Positions 49,141 to 58,283 of a DNA stretch of 64,000 nucleotides are shown piece by piece; the first letter of the stretch is position 1; every line of letters begins with the position of its first letter. Source of the DNA: ZLKRG44 sp964555705 (GTDB taxonomy: Bacteria > Planctomycetota > Phycisphaerae > Phycisphaerales > SM1A02); assembly GCA_964555705.1 (NCBI GenBank), contig CAZKTN010000008.1:1-64000 (forward strand), given 5' to 3'. A program made the position numbers and the translations under genes. The notes beneath the pieces are model-generated. The model made no database searches. It was not told the DNA's origin and saw only the letters and a program-made list of their open reading frames with translations.

Positions 49141-50654
49141 TGAAGGCAACGGAAGCGCATCACATGGCGACTGCGACGATCGATGTCAGGAACCTCGTGA
49201 ACGGCCGGTTCACGGACCGTCAGGGTGCGGCGCTCGAGGTCATCGATCCGGCCGCGCAGGCGAGGATCGGCTCGTGCCCTGACTCGACCGCACGCGAGGT
49301 CAGCGAGGCGATCGATGCCGCGCACCGCGCATTTCCGGGATGGGCGCGCACTGGCGCGCCTGACCGAGCCGCCGCGCTCCGCCGCCTTGCCGACCGAATC
49401 GAGTCCGACCTGGAGCTCTTCGCGCGCACCGAGGCGACCGACACCGGCAAGCCGATTTCGCTTGCGCGCTCGGTCGACATCCCGCGCGCGATCTCCAACT
49501 TTCGCTTCTTTGCGGATCTCGCGGAAGACGCCGGCGGACCCCTGAGCCCGCACACGCTCCAGGGCCCCGGATTCCGAAGTGCGGTAGGCCGTCGTCCGCT
49601 GGGCGTCGCCGCCTGCATCGCCCCCTGGAACCTGCCCCTGTACCTGCTCACCTGGAAGATGGCGCCGGCGCTCGCGGCGGGATGCACGGTGGTCGCCAAG
49701 CCGAGCGAGGTCACCCCGCTCACCGCCCACCTGCTTGCGGAGCGTGCGATCGACTGCGGCTTCCCCGCTGGTGTCCTCAACATCGTGCATGGACGCGGAC
49801 CTGTGGCGGGCCAGACCCTCTGCACCGACCCACGCGTCTCGTGCATCACGTTTACGGGCGGCACCGCCACCGGGGAGGCGATCGCACGCGCGGCCGCCCC
49901 CCGCTTTGTCCGCATGGCGCTCGAGCTCGGCGGAAAGAACGCGGCGGTTGTGCTCGCCGACGCATGCACGCCGCACCGCATCGACGCCACCGCCGACGGC
50001 CTGATGCGGGCACTCTTCTCGAACCAGGGCCAGGTGTGCCACTGCGCAGAGCGCGTGCTTGTCGAGCGGGCCGGGATGGATGCGCTCGTTGATGCGCTCG
50101 CGCGGCGTGTCGCGGCACTCCGTGTGGGCGATCCGCTCGAGGAGTCGACGCAGTTCGGCTCCCTGATCTCCGCAAGCCACCGGGGCAAGGTGGAGTCTGC
50201 TATCGCAGCGGCCCGGGCCGAGGGTGCGCAGGTCATCTGCGGCGGAGTCCGCCCAGCTCCAGAATCGCTTCCCGAGCGCGTCCGCGCAGGGGCCTTCCTG
50301 CTGCCCACCCTCATGACCGGTCTCGCAGCGGGATGCCGCACCGATCAGGAGGAGATCTTCGGGCCGGTGGCGACCGTCGCCGCCTTCGACAGCGACGACG
50401 AGGCGATCACCCGCGCCAACTCGACGCGCTTCGGGCTGAGCGCCACGGTGTGGACCGACGATTGCACGCGTGCGGCGCGAATTGCCGATGCACTTGTCTG
50501 CGGCACCGTATGGATCAACGGCTGGATGGCGCGCGACCTGCGTGCGCCGATCGGTGGAGTCAGGGCGAGCGGCCTCGGTCGTGAGGGCGGCTCGGAGGCG
50601 CTCCACTTCTTCGCCGAACCACACGTGGTCGTGACCCCAGACCCCACGCCATGA
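49140..50654 (+). CDS. Aldehyde dehydrogenase, probable 2-aminomuconate-6-semialdehyde dehydrogenase
   Basis: 504 residues. NAD-dependent ALDH: catalytic Glu in MALELGGKNAAV and Cys in FSNQGQVCHC, plus the fold motif IAPWNLPLYLLTWKMAPAL. The start is ATG 49140 (alternative 49164). Its specificity is inferred from its position after the decarboxylase and before the RidA-type deaminase, which matches the 2-aminomuconate branch. Confidence 0.9.
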   Translation: MKATEAHHMATATIDVRNLVNGRFTDRQGAALEVIDPAAQARIGSCPDSTAREVSEAIDAAHRAFPGWARTGAPDRAAALRRLADRIESDLELFARTEATDTGKPISLARSVDIPRAISNFRFFADLAEDAGGPLSPHTLQGPGFRSAVGRRPLGVAACIAPWNLPLYLLTWKMAPALAAGCTVVAKPSEVTPLTAHLLAERAIDCGFPAGVLNIVHGRGPVAGQTLCTDPRVSCITFTGGTATGEAIARAAAPRFVRMALELGGKNAAVVLADACTPHRIDATADGLMRALFSNQGQVCHCAERVLVERAGMDALVDALARRVAALRVGDPLEESTQFGSLISASHRGKVESAIAAARAEGAQVICGGVRPAPESLPERVRAGAFLLPTLMTGLAAGCRTDQEEIFGPVATVAAFDSDDEAITRANSTRFGLSATVWTDDCTRAARIADALVCGTVWINGWMARDLRAPIGGVRASGLGREGGSEALHFFAEPHVVVTPDPTP

Positions 50655-51100
50655 GCGCTCCCAGCCACGAACCGCAGTCCATCAGCTCGTCGCGCGCGCC
50701 CGAACCGGTTGGCGCCTACCCGCACGCCAAGCGCGTCGGCGACCTCGTGTTCCTCTCGGGGATCGGCCCGCGCGAGCGCGGATCGAAGCGCATCCCCGGG
50801 GTCACCCTCGATGCGCAGGGCAAGGTCACCGCGGTGGACATCGCTGCACAGTGCCGGTCATGCTTCGACAACGTCAAGGCCGTCGTCGCCGACTGCGGCC
50901 TGCCGTGGACCAGTGTGGTTGACGTCACCGTCTTCCTCACCCGCATGAACGAGGACTTCCCTGCGTACAATCGCATCTATGCGGAGTACTTCGCCGGCGA
51001 GGGCAACCCCAATCCCACACGCACCACACTCGGCATCACGGCACTGCCAACGCCAATCGCAGTCGAGGTGAAGGCGATCTGCTGGGCCGGGGCCAGGTAG
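50651..51100 (+). CDS. RidA-family protein, probable 2-aminomuconate deaminase
   Basis: 149 residues. RidA/YjgF/YER057c fold (VFLSGIGPRE, NPTRTTLGITALP with the conserved Arg, VEVKAICW). In kynurenine clusters this family deaminates 2-aminomuconate to 4-oxalocrotonate. It overlaps the ALDH gene by 4 bp (ATGA). A generic RidA role (imine/enamine hydrolysis) is the alternative. Confidence 0.9.
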   Translation: MSAPSHEPQSISSSRAPEPVGAYPHAKRVGDLVFLSGIGPRERGSKRIPGVTLDAQGKVTAVDIAAQCRSCFDNVKAVVADCGLPWTSVVDVTVFLTRMNEDFPAYNRIYAEYFAGEGNPNPTRTTLGITALPTPIAVEVKAICWAGAR

Positions 51101-51111
51101 CCGCGAATGCC

Positions 51112-52383
51112 ATGGACATCCAGGAGGCGATCCGTGTCAGCAATGCGCTTCTCGTCAGTGCAGGATCTGCCGCGCTGCTGGGCATCGCACTGCTGGGCAT
51201 CGCACGCGTCGGCATCCCTGGCTGGCGCTTCACGCCCGGCGCGCCGCGCTGCCCGAGGTGCCGTTTCGACCTTCGTGGCCTGCCCGACCCGAATTCGCCG
51301 TGCTCCGAGTGCGGTGACACGCATGTCGCGCAGCGCACCACACCACGCGCACGCCGAGTCCTGGTGCTCACTGCCATGACCTTCGCCTGCATCAGCCTCG
51401 CCGCAATCGTCGGGCTCTTTGCGCACCCGGCAAGCCGGCCCCGCGCGCTCTCCTGGCTCGCCCCGTGGGAGGAGACGTCGCGCCTGATGATCGGCGATGC
51501 AGACATCATTGCCGAGGACCTGCGGTTTCCGGAACCGCCACCCGAGGACGGCATCATGCAGCGCCTCCGTGTGGTCACGCCCCGCGGCACGCTCACGCTC
51601 GGCGAGCACATTGTGTGGAAGGTCTATCCCGTGGACCTTGGCGATGGCGTGCCTCGCGCAGTGGCGGACCTCTACTCGGGAGGCACAGGGATGTTCGGCG
51701 GCACTTGGCTGATCACCATCGATCCCGAGCGCGCCCCCGATGCGACCATGCTCTCGGAGCGAGCCACCGTGGCGCCATGGGCTGACATCCGCGCGAAGCA
51801 TGAGAGCGACGAGATCGATGCGTTCGGCCGCACCCTGCCGCGCGGGGTGGCGCCCGAAGGCATGGGCCTTGCGATGCACTCCTTCCGGACGCACGGGTTC
51901 GTCGCGCGTGCGAGCACTCCGGGAATGGACGTGACCGCACAGTGGAATGGCCGCTCATGGGACATCGCGTGCCCGCTTTGCGCCGACCCGATCTCCGACG
52001 AGCTCTACGCCGAGCTGGCGGCTGCGGTGCGCGAGCGCATGGCGAAGGTTGCGGCGGACCGGAACGGCGAACCGCTCTGGAGCGCATCAGGATCGATGTC
52101 GATCGTGCCGCTCCTGCGCGGCATCGCCACCCTCGCCCAAGCGGGACACCGTGACCGTGCAGAGCAGCTCGCGCGCGAGCTGTTCGTGCCGAGCGCCAAG
52201 GCTCCTGACAGCGACTACCCCACAGCGGATTCGTTCGTGAAGGCGTGGATTGAGGCGTTCGATGCCGAAGGCATCCAGCGTGCGGGTCACACGCCCTCGT
52301 CGCGCAGCGCCCTCAGCGCGGCGCGGATCGGCGATGCATCAAAGCCCTCGAGCGCGAGCGGCAACGCCACCAGCTCCCACTGA
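51112..52383 (+). CDS. Membrane protein with a CxxC zinc-ribbon and unknown function
   Basis: 423 residues. Two hydrophobic helices flank a short zinc ribbon (CPRCRFDLRGLP...CSECG, about residues 44-64), a combination often seen in planctomycete hypotheticals. The remainder is a soluble, presumably external domain. It starts 11 bp after the RidA gene but is not obviously metabolic, and overlaps the convergent kynB gene by 97 bp, which makes its last 30 residues doubtful. Confidence 0.72.
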   Translation: MDIQEAIRVSNALLVSAGSAALLGIALLGIARVGIPGWRFTPGAPRCPRCRFDLRGLPDPNSPCSECGDTHVAQRTTPRARRVLVLTAMTFACISLAAIVGLFAHPASRPRALSWLAPWEETSRLMIGDADIIAEDLRFPEPPPEDGIMQRLRVVTPRGTLTLGEHIVWKVYPVDLGDGVPRAVADLYSGGTGMFGGTWLITIDPERAPDATMLSERATVAPWADIRAKHESDEIDAFGRTLPRGVAPEGMGLAMHSFRTHGFVARASTPGMDVTAQWNGRSWDIACPLCADPISDELYAELAAAVRERMAKVAADRNGEPLWSASGSMSIVPLLRGIATLAQAGHRDRAEQLARELFVPSAKAPDSDYPTADSFVKAWIEAFDAEGIQRAGHTPSSRSALSAARIGDASKPSSASGNATSSH

Positions 52384-52943
52384 CCCGGCAGCACGCCGTC
52401 AAGGCGAAGGCCCTCGATGATCGACACGCCGCGCGCAGCGCACCGCGCATGCGTGGGCAAGTCCTTGCTCGTCGCCGTGTCGACGCTTGGGGTGTCGACC
52501 CCGACAAGGCGCACACCCATATCCGCCATCCGGTCGATCAGCTCTGGCTCGAGTCCCGCGAACTCCTCGGTCCACCGCTCCGGATCCTCGAAGGTGCCTG
52601 TGCCGATGAGCACCCGCGGCGTGGTCGGGCCCTTCCACACGATGTCGTCCCACCCGATGCGTCCGCCACGTGCGCGCATCGGATCGCGCACATGCACCAC
52701 CTCGCAGATGCCCCAGTAGAGATCGAGCGGCTGCCGCTCGATGGACGCACCGCCGATCGTGTAGTGCAGCGGCGCGTCCGCATGGGTGCCGAGGTGCACC
52801 GTCGCACGGATCGTGCTCAGCGTGACCGACGCGCCATCGCGCTGGTCAAGCAGCACCTCGCGCGAGAGCGGCGTGTCGCCAGGGAACACGGCGAGCCGGG
52901 TCGAGACCGGCATGGAGATGTCGATGACCTGCCGAGGCGCCAT
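52287..52943 (-). CDS. kynB: Kynurenine formamidase / cyclase family protein
   Basis: 218 residues. KynB-type hydrolase (N-formylkynurenine to kynurenine). The metal motif HLGTHADAPLHY is complete and the family start VIDISMPVSTRLAVFPGDT matches. It is convergent with the main operon and 7 bp after an SDR gene on the same strand, so the pathway is encoded by two facing transcripts. Confidence 0.92.
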   Translation of the reverse strand: MAPRQVIDISMPVSTRLAVFPGDTPLSREVLLDQRDGASVTLSTIRATVHLGTHADAPLHYTIGGASIERQPLDLYWGICEVVHVRDPMRARGGRIGWDDIVWKGPTTPRVLIGTGTFEDPERWTEEFAGLEPELIDRMADMGVRLVGVDTPSVDTATSKDLPTHARCAARGVSIIEGLRLDGVLPGQWELVALPLALEGFDASPIRAALRALRDEGV

Positions 52944-52950
52944 GGGTACC

Positions 52951-53766
52951 TCACTGCGCTGCGGACCTGCCGCCGTCGACGGGCAGGTTCACGCCGTTGA
53001 TGTACGACGCCGCGGGCGACGCGAGGAATGCGACGGCCGCCGCGATCTCCTCCGGACCGCCGAGGCGGCCCGCGGGAATCTGCGCGATCGCGTCCCGCTC
53101 AATCGCATCGACCGTCGTGCCGGCACGTGAGGCCTTGCCCTTGAAGAGCGCCTCGAGTCGCGCGGTGCGCGTGAATCCCGGAAGCACGGTGTTCACCGTG
53201 ATGCCGAAGCGGCCAAGCTCGCCCGCGAGCGTCCGTGCCCAGTTGGCTACCGCGGCACGGATGGTGTTGGACACTCCAAGCCCACGGATCGGCACCAGCA
53301 CCGAAGTGCTCGTGATGTTGATGATGCGTCCGTATCCAGCGTCACGCATTCCGGGCGCGCACGCCTGCACCAGCGCCTGCCCCGTCAGAAGGTGCATCTC
53401 GAATGCCTTCGCGAACTCCTCCGGTGCCGCATCGATCGCGAACCCTGCGGCTGGCCCGCCCGTGTTGTGGATCACGATATGCACGGGACCGTGCGACTGC
53501 ACATGCGTGTCCGCCGCCTTCTGCACCGCATGCCAGTCAGAGAAGTCGACGTTGACGCTGCGGTGCACCTGTGCATTGCCTGCTGGCCGCGCGAGCGCAG
53601 CCTGCACCACCGCAAGCCCCTCGGGGTTGCGGCCCAGCAGCGTGACCGACGCTCCCGCCGAAGCCAGCGCTTCCGCGCACGCCCGCCCGATGCCTTGCGT
53701 CGAGCCGCCCACCATCGCGTGGCGACCAGCAAGCGGCAGCGGATGAGTGGAGTTGATGTCGCTCAT
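52951..53766 (-). CDS. SDR family oxidoreductase with a degenerate active site
   Basis: 271 residues. NAD(P)-binding GGSTQGIGRACAEALASAG and INITSTSV (catalytic Ser) are clear. The usual YxxxK is replaced by SNTIRAAV at the same position, as in one SDR subgroup whose activity is uncertain. It is co-transcribed with kynB. The substrate is unknown and could be unrelated to kynurenine. Confidence 0.85.
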   Translation of the reverse strand: MSDINSTHPLPLAGRHAMVGGSTQGIGRACAEALASAGASVTLLGRNPEGLAVVQAALARPAGNAQVHRSVNVDFSDWHAVQKAADTHVQSHGPVHIVIHNTGGPAAGFAIDAAPEEFAKAFEMHLLTGQALVQACAPGMRDAGYGRIINITSTSVLVPIRGLGVSNTIRAAVANWARTLAGELGRFGITVNTVLPGFTRTARLEALFKGKASRAGTTVDAIERDAIAQIPAGRLGGPEEIAAAVAFLASPAASYINGVNLPVDGGRSAAQ

Positions 53767-53794
53767 GCTGCAGAGGGTAGCCGCGACGATCAGC

Positions 53795-54370
53795 TCAGCG
53801 GCTCAGGAGCGCGCGGGTCCCGTCGATGCCGAGCGCTGCCATCGCGCACGCGCAGACCGAGTACACGATTGTGGCCCGGTTGTGCGCCGCCTCTGCAGCG
53901 ACGCGGGCCGCCTCGTCAAACGCACGGTCCGCAATCCACCCATCCCACACCGCCCGGTACAGGTGCTCGCTCGAGAGGTCTGTCCATGCCTGAAGCGCGA
54001 AGAGCGCAGCGGTCGCCATGAAGGCCCACCACGCGCGCCGCGCAGCGCGCCCACCGAAGGTGGCACGGCTTCCGACAGCGAGCATCACGCCGAGCACGGT
54101 GATGACCGCCACGCTTCCCCACGACACCGCGCGGAACATCGGGCGCGCCACGTTGCCGCCCACATACCTCCACGCCGCACCCGATGGCATCTCCGCAAGC
54201 GCGCCCGCACGCGCGGCGTCATCCGGCGTCGGCGATGTGCCGGCGATCAGCACACCCGTCGACTTCACGCTCGCAAAGGTCCAGCCCGCGGCACCAGCCA
54301 CAGTGGCCATGACGCCGAACCAGCCGGCGCACAGCGCCGCAAAGACGATCGCGAGTGTGGGTGAGCGCAT
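53795..54370 (-). CDS. Small membrane protein of unknown function
   Basis: 191 residues with four hydrophobic segments: residues 4-30, 80-98, 110-130 and a last one near 168-182. No motif is recognised. It begins 25 bp before the next minus-strand gene's stop and might be co-transcribed with it. Confidence 0.62.
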   Translation of the reverse strand: MRSPTLAIVFAALCAGWFGVMATVAGAAGWTFASVKSTGVLIAGTSPTPDDAARAGALAEMPSGAAWRYVGGNVARPMFRAVSWGSVAVITVLGVMLAVGSRATFGGRAARRAWWAFMATAALFALQAWTDLSSEHLYRAVWDGWIADRAFDEAARVAAEAAHNRATIVYSVCACAMAALGIDGTRALLSR

Positions 54371-54395
54371 GTGCCTTACATCGGACCGGGTGCAA

Positions 54396-55450
54396 TCAGG
54401 GCTGCATCGCCTCGTGGAAGTTGCGCGACATGTCCTGGACCTGCTGCTGCATGGTGGACACCTGCGCCTGCATCTGCTGCTTCTGCTTGATCATCGCCTG
54501 CAGCACCTGCTGCGTCTCGGCGATCGACTGCGGCGGCCGCGTAACCGCCACACCCATCGGGCTCTGCACGATGAAGTTTCCGGGCTGCCCACCGGCCGCA
54601 GCTCCGGCGCCCTGTCCGGCGGCTCCCATCGGCATCCCGCCTGCCATCATCGGGACTCCAAACGAGGTGTCGGGGTTCGCCACCCCGGGCACCTGCGACT
54701 CGCGCGAGAGCGTGAGCTCAACCGTGCCCGAGGGCTGGCCATCGGTGATGAACGCCGTTGTCCAGATCACCGTATCGTCGGACTCGAAGCGGAACAGCGT
54801 CAGCAGCGAGCGCGGCCGGCCATCGGGGGTCACGAGCGGGTTGACGGTGGTGAAGGAGAGCGTCTGCGAATCGGCCTGCCAGCGTCCCGTGGACATGAAG
54901 AGCGCACGGTCGCCGCTGGTGATCTCGCTGCGGGTGAACCCGCCCGGCGCCGCGAATCCCATCACGTCCTGGATCTGCAGCGCACTCTCGCCGCGAGTGA
55001 TCAGGTGGTCGCCGCCGAGGAATGTGCCTCCCATCGCGGGACCGAACCGGCATGTGCCCGCAAACCCCTCCGTCTTCGCGCCATCAGGCGCGATCGCCAC
55101 ACCCTTCACGCTCCAGGTGCCCACAAGCTTGCTCAGCAGGCCGTCACCAGCGAAGTCGGCGGCAGTGTTGGACGCCTCCGTCGAAGGCTGCGGTGCGGCT
55201 GGTGCCGCGGCGGGCGCGGGCGCTGGTGCGGGCGCGGNNNNNNNNNNNNNNNNNNNNNNNNNNNNNNNNNNNNNNNNNNNNNNNNNNNNNNNNNNNNNNN
55301 NNNNNNNNNNNNNNNNNNNNNNNNNNNNNNNNNNNNNGCGGGCGCGGGCGCTGGTGCGGGCGCGGCACCCTGCGGGAGCGCCAGTGAGCGGCTGATGGCG
55401 AGTCCGAGGCACAGCGCGGCGACGCCGCACGCGATCGATGTGGTACGCAT
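54396..55450 (-). CDS. Exported DUF1579-like protein, broken by a gap
   Basis: Removing 128 bp (100 N plus a 28-bp duplicated end) gives one 308-residue protein: signal peptide (MRTTSIACGVAALCLGLAIS), an Ala/Pro repeat linker, a DUF1579-like beta-barrel (LVGTWSVKGVAIAPDGAK, FRFESDDTVIWTTAFIT) and a Gln/Met-rich coiled-coil tail (QVLQAMIKQKQQMQAQVSTM). Members of the DUF1579 group have no assigned function. Confidence 0.75.
55210..55365. other. Assembly gap: 100 N between two identical 28-bp copies
   Basis: 55238-55337 are N; GCGGGCGCGGGCGCTGGTGC... (28 bases) lies on both sides (55210-55237 and 55338-55365). It falls in the Ala/Pro coding repeat. Removing 128 bp gives an open frame, so the gap is an artefact of a short low-complexity repeat; the exact repeat number is uncertain. 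Confidence 0.94.
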
Positions 55451-55492
55451 GTGCAGGAGCCTACATGCCGCACCAGCGAGGGCAGCACCGCG

Positions 55493-55960
55493 TCACGATG
55501 GCTTCGGGAACGTTCGGTAGCGCACGCCGGCCTCGTCGAAGAGGCTTCGCGCGAGATCGATCGAGCGCTGCCAGTGCTCGTCGCCGCCGATGATGTCGTA
55601 GGTCACGACTTCGGCGACGCCAGCCTGGATGATCGCCAGCGAGCACTGCACGCATGGGCTGAACGACGAGTAGAGCGTGCACCCCTCGGGCGACACTGCG
55701 TTGCACGCGCACTGCACGATCGCATTGAGCTCCGCATGGCAGATGAGGTCGTACTTCACAGGGCGCTCGAGCCGGTCAGGACGGTCGGCGATCCTGCGGG
55801 GCAGCCCGTTGAATCCTGTCGACACGACCTGCCGCGACGGGCTCACGATCACCGCACCGACGCCGCGCGAGGGATCCTTGCTCCATGTCGCGATGCGGTC
55901 CGCGAGATCGAGGAACCGCATATGCCAGTGGTCAGGGAACGTCTGGTGCATCGGCTGCAT
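55493..55960 (-). CDS. Deoxycytidylate deaminase family protein
   Basis: 155 residues. Zinc deaminase signatures HAELNAIV and FSPCVQC are present. dCMP deaminase supplies dUMP; the family also includes other deaminases. The start (MQPMHQTFPDHWHMRF) overlaps the protease gene by 29 bp on the same strand, so translation is probably coupled. Confidence 0.88.
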   Translation of the reverse strand: MQPMHQTFPDHWHMRFLDLADRIATWSKDPSRGVGAVIVSPSRQVVSTGFNGLPRRIADRPDRLERPVKYDLICHAELNAIVQCACNAVSPEGCTLYSSFSPCVQCSLAIIQAGVAEVVTYDIIGGDEHWQRSIDLARSLFDEAGVRYRTFPKPS

Positions 55961-58283
55961 CCTCCTGCGTCACCCGCTTGAGCTCGATCGCCTGCAGCGC
56001 CACGAAGGGAGGAGTGGGCACGCCCTTGGGGCGGAAGGTGATGTCCACGCTGCCTGGCTCCTCGGCCGTCACGCGGCCGATGACGACACGCTGCAGGTCG
56101 GACCAGCTGCTTGTGGTGGCCACCTGTCCTGCGAGCGCAACGCCGCCGATGTCCACCTCGAACCCGCCTCCAGCGAACCGCTCGGGGCACGACTGGATGG
56201 CCGTGACCTCATAGGTGCCCGACTCCGTGAGCTGCGCAACCCATCGCGCCGCATCCCGGTCGGTCGACCATCCGATGATGCGCTCGCCCTCGCCGTCGAC
56301 CGCGTCGAAGTGGAGGCCGTGGCCGAACAGCGCTGCGCTCATGGCATCGAGCCGCAGGATCCCGCCATCGGCCACGACGGGGATCGCGCTCTCCATCGGG
56401 TCCCTCAGCGGCAACGGAACTGATGCGACGGCCGCATCCGCAAGCAGGCGCTGCGCGGCCTCGCTCACCACCTGTGCGGGGAGCGCGTACGTCTTCGTGC
56501 GGTCCACGCGCGCGATGTTCATGCCGACGACCCGGCCATCGAGGTCCACCACCGGCCCGCCCATGCGGTTTGCCGCGATCGCGCTGTCGTGCTGAAGCAC
56601 GGTGCCGAATCCGCTCGACCGACGGCTCGCGGGATAGGCAGGCGTTGACGCCTGCGGCCCGCTCTGCAGCGGGCGCACCCCAAGCCGCGCACGCAGCACC
56701 CGCTCCGATCCCTCGCCGTTGAGTGCCCGGATCTCGACCACGTCGCCAGCGGCGTGGCCCCTCACCGCACGCCCCACCTCGTCTGAGTTGGAGACAGGCT
56801 GCCCCGCAATGCTGGTTACGACGTTCCCGATCTCAAGCTTCGCGCGCGCCGCTGCCGATCCGGGAAGCACCGCGCTAACCATCGCGCCGCTCTCGACGCT
56901 GCGGACCTGCCGCTCCTCATCGGTCAGCTCGCGCACCCCGACTCCGAGGTATGCGGCCGTCACGTCCCCTCGGCCGGCCACGCGCTGGTCAAGCGCGCGC
57001 ACGCCCCACGAGAGCGGCTCGATGTCACGGCCCACCGACACGACGATCTCGCCAAGCGCCACCTCGCCATCGCTCGCCCACTCGACAGGCACACTCTCCT
57101 CGGAGGACCGGAGCAGCACAAGATCGAGGCTGCGGTCGCGCGCCACACGCTCCACCGCGACCGTGACGCCATCAGGCATGCTGAGCGCCACATCGTCGCT
57201 CAGGTCGCCCACGTCGCTGTCCTTGGCGATGTAGTGGCCGAGCGCATCGACCGCCAGTGCGTACCCGACGGCGCGAGAGTCAACGAAGACCTCGGCGATC
57301 GAGGGAAGCAGCGGCTCCACCAGTGGCACGAGCGCTGCATGAAGCGCGGGGCTCCTCCGCGACGGCATGTCATCCTGCATGGGCGGAAGCTCGGCGCCAA
57401 GGCGCGATGGCGGCCGCCTGCGCCGCCGCTGCGCGCGCTGCTCGCCGTTCTCGGCGAGGCGGCCCGATACCTCGCCCTTGAGCATCGCCTCCATCTTCGA
57501 GTGCACGAATGCCACAGAGGTCGCATTGTTGAACTGAGGCTCCGGCCCTGCCGAGGAGTTCACGCCGACCACGCGACCGTCGAGGTCGAAGAGCCCGCCA
57601 CCGGAGTCGCCCGACGCGAGAGGCGCATCCATCTCGATGGATCCGCTGCCCTCGCGCATCCGGCGGATGCGGCCGATGCGCACCGCTGGAGGCGTCGCGT
57701 TGGGTCCCTGGAACGATCCGTAGGTGTACCCCACTGCGATCACCCACTCGCCGACGGACAGGCTTTCGGCAGGCGCGAGCTCCACCGCCGCGAGCGTCTC
57801 CCCCTCCGCGAGCTCGCACTGGATCAGCCCGCAGTCGGCCGCCCCCTGCCAGTGCAGGCCAAGCGTGCGTGCGTTCACCCGCCGTCCATCCGGAAGCACG
57901 ACCGTCGCGCGGACGCCCGGCTCGGTGCTCACATGGCCAGCGGTCAGCACGAGCCCCTCAGGCGAGATGACGGTGCCCGAACCGGTGTGCCTTCCGTCGC
58001 CTGCGCTGATCTCCACACCAACGCTTGCCGCGAGCACTTTCGCAAGCGACGCCGCGATGCGTGACTGGACATCGCGCGCACCCTCGACATCCGTGAACTC
58101 ATGGGATTCCGGTGCGACGGGCGCCTCGGCCACGCCGGCGCTTGCATAGGCATCGGCGGACGCAGCACCTTGCGCAGCGGCCCCGTCCTGCGCATGCGCG
58201 AACCCAGGCACCGCGCAGCACAGCGCCCACAGCGCGATCCACGCTGCACCAAGGGAGCCGAACGCTCGGCTCCTCATGCTCAC
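55932..58283 (-). CDS. Exported trypsin-like protease with PDZ domain and a second, catalytically dead protease domain
   Basis: 783 residues from a GTG at 58283 (ATG 58277 is the alternative). The signal peptide is WIALWALCCAVPGFAHAQ. Domain 1: S1C-type protease, His in LVLTAGHVS, Asp in GAADCGLIQ, Ser in ASGDSGGGLFDLDG. A second domain then begins around residue 310, followed by PDZ (YLGVGVRELTDEERQ). The final protease-like stretch reads NRMGGPVVDLDGRVVG, in which the nucleophile Ser is missing. The C-terminal part resembles a carbohydrate-binding or Gly-rich beta domain. It overlaps the kinase gene by 4 bp. Confidence 0.88.
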   Translation of the reverse strand: MSMRSRAFGSLGAAWIALWALCCAVPGFAHAQDGAAAQGAASADAYASAGVAEAPVAPESHEFTDVEGARDVQSRIAASLAKVLAASVGVEISAGDGRHTGSGTVISPEGLVLTAGHVSTEPGVRATVVLPDGRRVNARTLGLHWQGAADCGLIQCELAEGETLAAVELAPAESLSVGEWVIAVGYTYGSFQGPNATPPAVRIGRIRRMREGSGSIEMDAPLASGDSGGGLFDLDGRVVGVNSSAGPEPQFNNATSVAFVHSKMEAMLKGEVSGRLAENGEQRAQRRRRRPPSRLGAELPPMQDDMPSRRSPALHAALVPLVEPLLPSIAEVFVDSRAVGYALAVDALGHYIAKDSDVGDLSDDVALSMPDGVTVAVERVARDRSLDLVLLRSSEESVPVEWASDGEVALGEIVVSVGRDIEPLSWGVRALDQRVAGRGDVTAAYLGVGVRELTDEERQVRSVESGAMVSAVLPGSAAARAKLEIGNVVTSIAGQPVSNSDEVGRAVRGHAAGDVVEIRALNGEGSERVLRARLGVRPLQSGPQASTPAYPASRRSSGFGTVLQHDSAIAANRMGGPVVDLDGRVVGMNIARVDRTKTYALPAQVVSEAAQRLLADAAVASVPLPLRDPMESAIPVVADGGILRLDAMSAALFGHGLHFDAVDGEGERIIGWSTDRDAARWVAQLTESGTYEVTAIQSCPERFAGGGFEVDIGGVALAGQVATTSSWSDLQRVVIGRVTAEEPGSVDITFRPKGVPTPPFVALQAIELKRVTQEDAADAPDVP

